From positions 1 through 10,052 of the forward strand of contig CAZMSM010000072.1 of NCBI GenBank assembly GCA_964568955.1: a stretch of DNA of 10,052 bases, in the 5' to 3' direction. The stretch comes from UBA1447 sp964568955. Lineage in GTDB: Bacteria; Bacillota; Clostridia; Oscillospirales; Acutalibacteraceae. The notes below the pieces were generated by a model, which worked only from the letters and a program-made list of their open reading frames with translations, was not told the origin of the DNA and searched no databases. Below are positions 5,708-10,052 of the stretch, in pieces. Position 1 is the stretch's first letter. Every line of letters begins with the position of its first letter. The position numbers and the translations under genes are program-made.

Positions 5708-7453
5708 CTACATTGTGTCCGGCACGGTAATCTTTAACATGGTCAGCACATTAAAGAGGACGGTTTGAACGCAGCTGCAAAGGGTGATTCTCGCTTGCAT
5801 CAAACTTTCTTCCCCACAGTTGACACGGCAAACGTTGTAGAACTTATGGAACAGCGACGCCAAGTCAAGGGCGTACCTTGTTACCCGCGCAGGGTCGTAA
5901 TTGCTCGCCGCCGCAATGATTTCGTCCGTCAAGGCGGCAAGGTGGCTGATGAGGTCTCGCTCTTCCGGTGTGTCAAGGCGCTCCAGTTCGCTCGGCTCAC
6001 AACTCCTTGGCAGTGTGTTTTGTTCGGTAAGCTTTCTTAAAATACTGCAAATACGCGCGTGTGCGTATTGGCAATAATAAACCGGGTTGTTAGCACTTTG
6101 CTCTACCGCTAAGTCCAGGTCAAATTCCATCTGTGAGGAAGGCTCCCGCAGGTTGAACCAGAAACGCACTGCGTCAATGGGGATTTCTTCCAGCAAATCT
6201 ACAAGCGTTATCGCCTTGCCTGTGCGTTTGGACATTTTGACTACTTCACCGTCTCTCATCAAACGCACCAACTGCATCAGGATAATATCAAGCTTTGAGC
6301 CGTCGACGCCGATGGCGTCCAAAGCGCCTTTCATGCGCGCGACATGCCCGTGATGGTCGGCACCCCAAATGTTGATGGCACGGTCAAAACCGCGCACGCC
6401 GAGCTTGTTGCGGTGGTAGGCAATATCTGCGGCAAAGTAAGTCGGGTTGCCGTTGGCACGCACGAGCACTTCGTCTTTTAGCTCAAGCTTTTCGATTTCC
6501 TCCGCTGTCTTTCCGGTATCTTTAAAGCCTGCTGTCATCACTTCAATATTTTTGTACCAAAGTGCACCGTCTTTTTCGTAGGTTAAGTTGAGGTTTTTCA
6601 TGATGTCGAGTGTTTCGTCCAGCTCACCGTTGTTGTAAAGTGTGCTTTCGTGAAACCAGGTGTCGTAGTGAATGCGATACTTTTCAAGGCTTGCGCGCAT
6701 GGCTTCCAGGTTTTTGGGCAGAGCGTATTCAACCAGTGCCTTTCTGCGCACGGCTTCGTCTGTGGTAAGGAAGCCGTCACCGTGCATTTGTGCAAACTCA
6801 TGGGCTCTTTGTAGAATATCCTCACCGTGATAACTGTCTTCCGGCAGCGTAACCGCGGCTTCGCCCTTGAAAACTTGCTGATAGCGGATATCCAGCGACA
6901 AGGCAAATTTATCGATTTGATTGCCGGCATCATTGACATAAAACTCACGGCTGACCGTGTAGCCCGCATAGTCCAGCACAGCGGCCAAACAATCCCCAAG
7001 CGCACCGCCCCTGGCGTTCCCCATGTGCATGGGCCCCGTTGGGTTGGCGGAAACGAACTCGACATTAATCTTTTGCCCTTTGCCAAAATCGGACCGCCCA
7101 TAGTTTTCGCCTTTTGTCATGATGTCTTTCAAGACCGCGGCATAATAGGAAGGGCTTAAATAAAAATTCATGAACCCCGGGCCCGCAACCTCACACCGTT
7201 CAAAGAAGGTGGCGGAAAGGTCCAGGTTGTTAGAGAGTAATTCGGCGATTTTACGCGGCGGCATTTTTAAACACTTTGCCCAAGTCATCGCGGCGTTTGC
7301 GGAAAAATCTCCGTTGAGTCGGCTGGCGGGTACCTCGATGTTGAAGGCGCTTAAAGGCTCCGCCGGCAGTGCGCCGTCAGCAACCGCGCGCCCCGCCGCC
7401 TCAAGCACCGCTTGGCATATTTCGTCTTGTGCTGCTTTAACTAAGAGGGACAT
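5708..7453 (-). CDS. argS: Arginyl-tRNA synthetase
   Basis: 581 residues, full length for a class I arginyl-tRNA synthetase, which attaches arginine to tRNA-Arg in the cytosol using ATP. The N-terminal tRNA-recognition domain ends near AGPGFMNFYLS (90-100). The catalytic Rossmann domain has the HIGH-type motif in NPTGPMHMGNARG (137-149; HMGN at 143-146), GADHHGH (364-370) and the KMSKS-type loop KMSKR (406-410). The C-terminal DALR anticodon-binding domain begins near NPVYYCQYAHAR (456-467) and includes HKFYNVCRV (536-544). All key motifs are intact. The ATG at 7453 overlaps the end of the DUF1934 gene by 17 nt, and its Shine-Dalgarno site (AAGGAG, 10 nt upstream) lies inside that gene, so translation is probably coupled. 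Some tRNA synthetase genes in Firmicutes have T-box leaders, but none can sit here because argS is internal to the operon. Confidence 0.97.
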   Translation of the reverse strand: MSLLVKAAQDEICQAVLEAAGRAVADGALPAEPLSAFNIEVPASRLNGDFSANAAMTWAKCLKMPPRKIAELLSNNLDLSATFFERCEVAGPGFMNFYLSPSYYAAVLKDIMTKGENYGRSDFGKGQKINVEFVSANPTGPMHMGNARGGALGDCLAAVLDYAGYTVSREFYVNDAGNQIDKFALSLDIRYQQVFKGEAAVTLPEDSYHGEDILQRAHEFAQMHGDGFLTTDEAVRRKALVEYALPKNLEAMRASLEKYRIHYDTWFHESTLYNNGELDETLDIMKNLNLTYEKDGALWYKNIEVMTAGFKDTGKTAEEIEKLELKDEVLVRANGNPTYFAADIAYHRNKLGVRGFDRAINIWGADHHGHVARMKGALDAIGVDGSKLDIILMQLVRLMRDGEVVKMSKRTGKAITLVDLLEEIPIDAVRFWFNLREPSSQMEFDLDLAVEQSANNPVYYCQYAHARICSILRKLTEQNTLPRSCEPSELERLDTPEERDLISHLAALTDEIIAAASNYDPARVTRYALDLASLFHKFYNVCRVNCGEESLMQARITLCSCVQTVLFNVLTMLKITVPDTM

Positions 7454-7880
7454 TTTCGTCGGTCTCCTTCACAGTCACCTTGAGCTCGTTTACCGATGCT
7501 AAGCCGGTATTAAAGTCAATGGTGTACTTAAATTTAAGTTCGCCGCCGTCGGCGTTCATCTTTGAATTGACGTAGCGCGCAAAGATGCCCATCATAAAAT
7601 CACCATGGGGGGTGATGTAGTGGCAGTTGTGGCGTTTGTCTTTTTCAATAATCATTTCGGCGCAAAATTCACCCGTTCTGGTCATGATGATACGCTTTTT
7701 ATCCTCAACCTTAATGGTTGTAACGCACCCTTGCAAGGCTTCGTCCTGCTCGGTATAGGCCAAAGAGTAATTGTCGCCGAAGCCGTCCAGGGTTCCGACG
7801 GTAATTAGTTCGGATGTTGAGTTTTCGCCATCCGACTCGTGATTGTCAACAATGCGGATGATTACATTTTTACTTGCCAT
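7437..7880 (-). CDS. DUF1934 (YwiB-type) beta-barrel protein
   Basis: 147 residues, the usual size for DUF1934. The sequence fits the family pattern: AYTEQDE (41-47), RTGEF (68-72), the YITPHGDFMMGIF region (88-100) and a final strand pair GELKFKYTIDFN (113-124) and NELKVTVKE (131-139). The family is predicted to form a small calycin-like barrel, and no function is established. In Bacillus subtilis the member YwiB sits next to argS, as here. The start codon directly follows the ddl stop (TAAATG), with GGAG 10 nt upstream inside ddl. The end overlaps argS by 17 nt. This tight packing implies cotranscription and translational coupling. There is no signal peptide or membrane segment, so it is probably cytosolic. 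Confidence 0.88.
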   Translation of the reverse strand: MASKNVIIRIVDNHESDGENSTSELITVGTLDGFGDNYSLAYTEQDEALQGCVTTIKVEDKKRIIMTRTGEFCAEMIIEKDKRHNCHYITPHGDFMMGIFARYVNSKMNADGGELKFKYTIDFNTGLASVNELKVTVKETDENVPLS

Positions 7881-8963
7881 TTACAGTTCACTCCATTTTT
7901 CAATTGCCAGGCAAATCAGCTTGTCAAGCAGTGCCGGGTAAGGTATGCCGGAGGCTTCGAACATTTTAGGGTACATGCTTATAGAAGTAAAGCCCGGTAT
8001 CGTGTTCGGCTCGTTGAGCAAGATGGCTCCATCACTGTTTTGCACAAAAAAGTCGATTCTCGCAAGCCCCGAACATCCGAGTATCGTAAAAATTCGGCAG
8101 GCGCTTTCTTTGATTTCCGCCAGCTTTTCGGGCGACAGGCGTGCGGGGATATGGAGCTCGCTCGTACCGCAAACATATTTTGCGTCATAATCATAAAATT
8201 CGTTGCAGGGGACAACTTCGCCCGGGGTAGAAGCAAGCGGGTTTTCATTACCCAAAACAGCGCACTCGATTTCCATCCCGTCGATGCCTTGCTCCAAGAC
8301 CACTTTTTTGTCGTGGTGAAAAGCCGATTCAACGGCTTCGAAAAGTTCCTGTTTGTTTTTTGCTTTGCTGACACCGACTGAAGAGCCGGTGTTGGCCGGT
8401 TTGACAAAAATCGGAAAGCCGAGGTAATCGACGGCGTTTTCCAGCAAAACCGATGATGATTCAAGAAACTCCCCTTGTGTAAAACTTTGCCACCTTGCCT
8501 GGGCAATGTGGTTGGCGTCTGCTAAAGCGTTGGTTACCGCTTTGTCCATACAAGTTGCGGATGACAAGGTGTCACAGCCGACAAAGGCGATGCCTGCCAG
8601 TTCCAGCAGCCCTTGAATGGTGCCGTCTTCGCCGTTTTTGCCATGCAAGACCGGGAAGACCACGTCTATAGGGATTCTCTCAACACCGTCGGGGGTGAAA
8701 AGTACCAGGCTTTTCTCGCTGCGATCGGGGGAAATGAGGGCGGGCGTCAGCAGTGATTTGTCCTCCAGCCACTTGCCCCCCGGTAAAGAGGCGGTATCGC
8801 CGCTGTATAAAAGCCAGCGGCCGTCTTTTGTAATGCCGACACACAGCACCTTATATTTTTCACGCGGAATATTATCAATAACGGACCGTGCGGAAACAAG
8901 CGAAACATCGTGTTCGCTCGAAACGCCGCCAAAAAGCACCAAAACCGTTCTCGTATTGCTCAT
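7881..8963 (-). CDS. ddl: D-alanine--D-alanine ligase
   Basis: 360 residues, the usual length for the longer Ddl type. It is a cytosolic ATP-grasp enzyme that joins two D-alanines for the peptidoglycan stem peptide. Landmarks: FGGVSSEHDVSLVSA (11-25) at the N-terminal substrate site; HGKNGEDG (107-114); KPANTGSSVGVSK (188-200), the ATP-grasp loop; EFYDYDAKY (255-263) in the omega loop; LARIDFF (300-306); and LNEPNTIPGFTS (316-327), which supplies the metal ligands and the D-Ala carboxylate site. The Lys-Tyr of the omega loop (262-263) is the state seen in ordinary D-Ala ligases such as E. coli DdlB rather than D-lactate ligases of the VanA type, so vancomycin resistance is not suggested. Position 318 is Pro where Ile, Val or Leu is usual. 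It is the first gene of the operon, with a strong promoter 30-60 bp upstream. Confidence 0.96.
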   Translation of the reverse strand: MSNTRTVLVLFGGVSSEHDVSLVSARSVIDNIPREKYKVLCVGITKDGRWLLYSGDTASLPGGKWLEDKSLLTPALISPDRSEKSLVLFTPDGVERIPIDVVFPVLHGKNGEDGTIQGLLELAGIAFVGCDTLSSATCMDKAVTNALADANHIAQARWQSFTQGEFLESSSVLLENAVDYLGFPIFVKPANTGSSVGVSKAKNKQELFEAVESAFHHDKKVVLEQGIDGMEIECAVLGNENPLASTPGEVVPCNEFYDYDAKYVCGTSELHIPARLSPEKLAEIKESACRIFTILGCSGLARIDFFVQNSDGAILLNEPNTIPGFTSISMYPKMFEASGIPYPALLDKLICLAIEKWSEL

Positions 8964-8970
8964 CCTTTCT
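8964..8970 (-). promoter_or_regulatory. Unusually close Shine-Dalgarno sequence of ddl
   Basis: The minus strand reads AGAAAGG directly against the ATG, with no spacer. The first beta strand (TRTVLVLFGG) requires a start at or very near this ATG, and no better start is visible, so initiation may be inefficient or use another upstream contact. Confidence 0.5.
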
Positions 8971-8999
8971 TAAAAACAAAGCGGATTATTCAGATGGTT

Positions 9000-9028
9000 A
9001 TTTTAACATAAGAGGCGTTTTTAGTCAA
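9000..9028 (-). promoter_or_regulatory. Strong sigma-A promoter of the ddl operon
   Basis: On the minus strand TTGACT (9023-9028) and TAAAAT (9000-9005) are 17 bp apart, and a TGT precedes the -10, giving an extended -10. Transcription would start near 8993, leaving a leader of about 30 nt. The -35 overlaps a perfect 10-bp palindrome, GTCAATTGAC (9024-9033). Confidence 0.8.
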
Positions 9029-9086
9029 TTGACATGCGGGGACATAATCCGGGCGGATAAATCGTGGATAAAACAAAAATTCGTGT

Positions 9087-9124
9087 AAAAAAACGGCAAC
9101 CTGTACAAAACAAGTGGCCGTTTT
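9087..9124 (-). terminator. Intrinsic terminator after the DegV gene
   Basis: On the minus strand AAAACGGCCACTTG (9111-9124) pairs with CAGGTTGCCGTTTT (9090-9103) with one mismatch and one wobble, around a 7-nt loop, and runs into T7. It lies about 20 bp past the DegV stop and upstream of the ddl promoter, so it separates the two transcripts. Confidence 0.85.
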
Positions 9125-9144
9125 ATTCAGGTCGCAAGACCCTT

Positions 9145-9993
9145 TTATTTTTGTATAAACGAAAGGCCCAGGCAATTGGGGCCACAGTGTGTGCTGATGG
9201 TGCAGCCCGCCCTCGTGATGAGGACTTCCTTAAAGTCACGCTTGCTTTGGATGACCTTGCGCACGGCTTCCAACTGGACGCTCGGAATGCCGGAATGGCA
9301 GATGATAACGCGGTCAAGGTGGATGTTTTCGACTTTTGCAAGGCGCGCCTCAACATATTGCAGCTGAACGGCTTGGATTTTGCCCCTGTGTTTACCGACG
9401 AGTTCCAGCACGCCCCCTTGCATGTCAATACTCGGGTGAATGCTCAGCATGTTTGCGCCAAGAGCCGTGAGTGCGGAGCAACGCCCGCCTTTTCGTAAAA
9501 ACTCAAGTTTGTCGACAACAAAGCTTTGGTGGACGAGGCTTTGCCGCAGGTTTGCACTGTCAAAAATATCGGCGGCTTGCGTATCTTTGTCCCGCAGTTC
9601 GCACGCTTCAAGTGCCAACATGGCGATGCCCGTCGAAAGGCTGCGGCTGTCCACAACATAAACGTCGTCGAGTTTGCCCGCGGCAATCAGCGCATTTTGG
9701 TGGGTTGAAGAAATTTCGGAGCTTAAGGAAAAGTGAACAACGGCCATCCCTTTATCGGTAAAACCGCGAAAAAAGTCTGTGTAATCGGGGATGGGGATGG
9801 ATGAGGTGTAAGGAATGATTTTATCTTCTTCATATCTTTTGAAAATATCTTCGGGCGAGATGTCTATTCCGTCGCGGTATGTTTTACCCCCAAGGGAGAT
9901 GTACAGCGGAATGATTGCAATATTAAACTGTTTTGCTAACGCCGGCGACAGGTCAATCGGACTGTCAGCCGTAATCACAACCGGTTTCGCCAT
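9145..9993 (-). CDS. DegV family fatty-acid-binding protein
   Basis: 282 residues, the normal DegV length. DegV/FakB proteins bind a fatty acid and in many Firmicutes present it to the kinase FakA for phosphorylation, feeding exogenous fatty acids into phospholipid synthesis. Landmarks: ITADSPIDLS (7-16); IPLYISLGGKTYRDG (28-42); TSSIP (63-67), the usual TSxP lipid-head site; SSEISSTHQNA (91-101); VVDSRSLSTG (113-122); FLRKGGR (165-171), with Arg positions near the ligand carboxylate; and STHCGPNCLGLSF (267-279). Odd points are Glu93 and Ser96 where Gly is common, and a Cys-rich end (264, 270, 274). The start is supported by GAGG 7 nt before the ATG. It is monocistronic, with its own terminator and -10. 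No FakA kinase is in the window, so the lipid role is inferred from the family. Confidence 0.92.
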   Translation of the reverse strand: MAKPVVITADSPIDLSPALAKQFNIAIIPLYISLGGKTYRDGIDISPEDIFKRYEEDKIIPYTSSIPIPDYTDFFRGFTDKGMAVVHFSLSSEISSTHQNALIAAGKLDDVYVVDSRSLSTGIAMLALEACELRDKDTQAADIFDSANLRQSLVHQSFVVDKLEFLRKGGRCSALTALGANMLSIHPSIDMQGGVLELVGKHRGKIQAVQLQYVEARLAKVENIHLDRVIICHSGIPSVQLEAVRKVIQSKRDFKEVLITRAGCTISTHCGPNCLGLSFIQK

Positions 9994-10029
9994 CTGAAAA
10001 CCTCATTTCATCATTTTGTTCAATGCATT

Positions 10030-10038
10030 ATTATATCA
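10030..10038 (-). promoter_or_regulatory. Extended -10 element of the DegV gene
   Basis: The minus strand reads TGATATAAT, a consensus extended -10. RNA would start near 10023, about 30 nt before the ATG. The -35 would fall just beyond the window edge and cannot be checked. Confidence 0.6.
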
Positions 10039-10052
10039 GATAAGCGGGAGCG

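Noticed and set aside
6598..7101. Second minus-strand frame of 167 codons inside argS
   Set aside because: It is a frame-shifted shadow of the argS catalytic domain, which is intact in its own frame.
7839..8381. Plus-strand open frame of 180 codons
   Set aside because: It lies opposite ddl and the DUF1934 gene, both clearly recognised; its translation has no recognisable pattern.
7881..8963. D-Ala-D-Lac ligase (Van-type resistance)
   Set aside because: The omega loop keeps the Lys-Tyr of ordinary D-Ala ligases, and no vanH, vanX or vanRS genes are nearby.
9029..9061. Plus-strand TTGACA as a divergent promoter
   Set aside because: No -10 lies at a suitable distance, and no plus-strand gene follows.

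Overview
The window looks like chromosomal DNA of a moderate-GC Firmicute, most likely a clostridial relative. This rests on purine-rich Shine-Dalgarno sites, sigma-A type promoters (TTGACT with TAATAT or TAAAAT, 17 bp spacing), U-tract hairpin terminators, a DegV-family gene, and the order ddl, DUF1934, argS, of which the DUF1934-argS pair is also adjacent in Bacillus. The genus cannot be named from this sequence. No RNA genes, CRISPR arrays, certain insertion sequences or phage genes were seen.

Left part (1-4332): an accessory locus built from two duplicated gene families transcribed away from each other. On the minus strand are two paralogous alpha/beta-hydrolase-like genes. The one at the left edge has a signal peptide and runs out of the window. 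The other (974-2350) is complete and has no signal peptide. On the plus strand are two tandem, paralogous beta-propeller-like genes (2577-3452 and 3493-4332), each with an N-terminal export signal. The roughly 225-bp region between the two sides carries a promoter for each direction and several short repeats. I cannot assign a substrate to either family. This is the least familiar part of the window and the best candidate for an undescribed system.

Middle and right part (4341-9028): one probable four-gene minus-strand operon. It starts at a strong promoter (9000-9028) and ends at a long bidirectional terminator (4341-4398) shared with the converging propeller genes. The order is ddl (D-Ala-D-Ala ligase, peptidoglycan precursor), a DUF1934/YwiB-type protein, argS (arginyl-tRNA synthetase) and rocD (ornithine aminotransferase). 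The first three abut or overlap. rocD follows argS after 64 bp with no visible terminator or promoter, so arginine charging and ornithine catabolism may share a transcript.

Right edge (9087-10052): a single DegV-family (fatty-acid-binding) gene on the minus strand, with its own terminator and an extended -10 element near the window edge. Together, 4341-10052 reads as ordinary housekeeping DNA and 1-4332 as lineage-specific accessory DNA.
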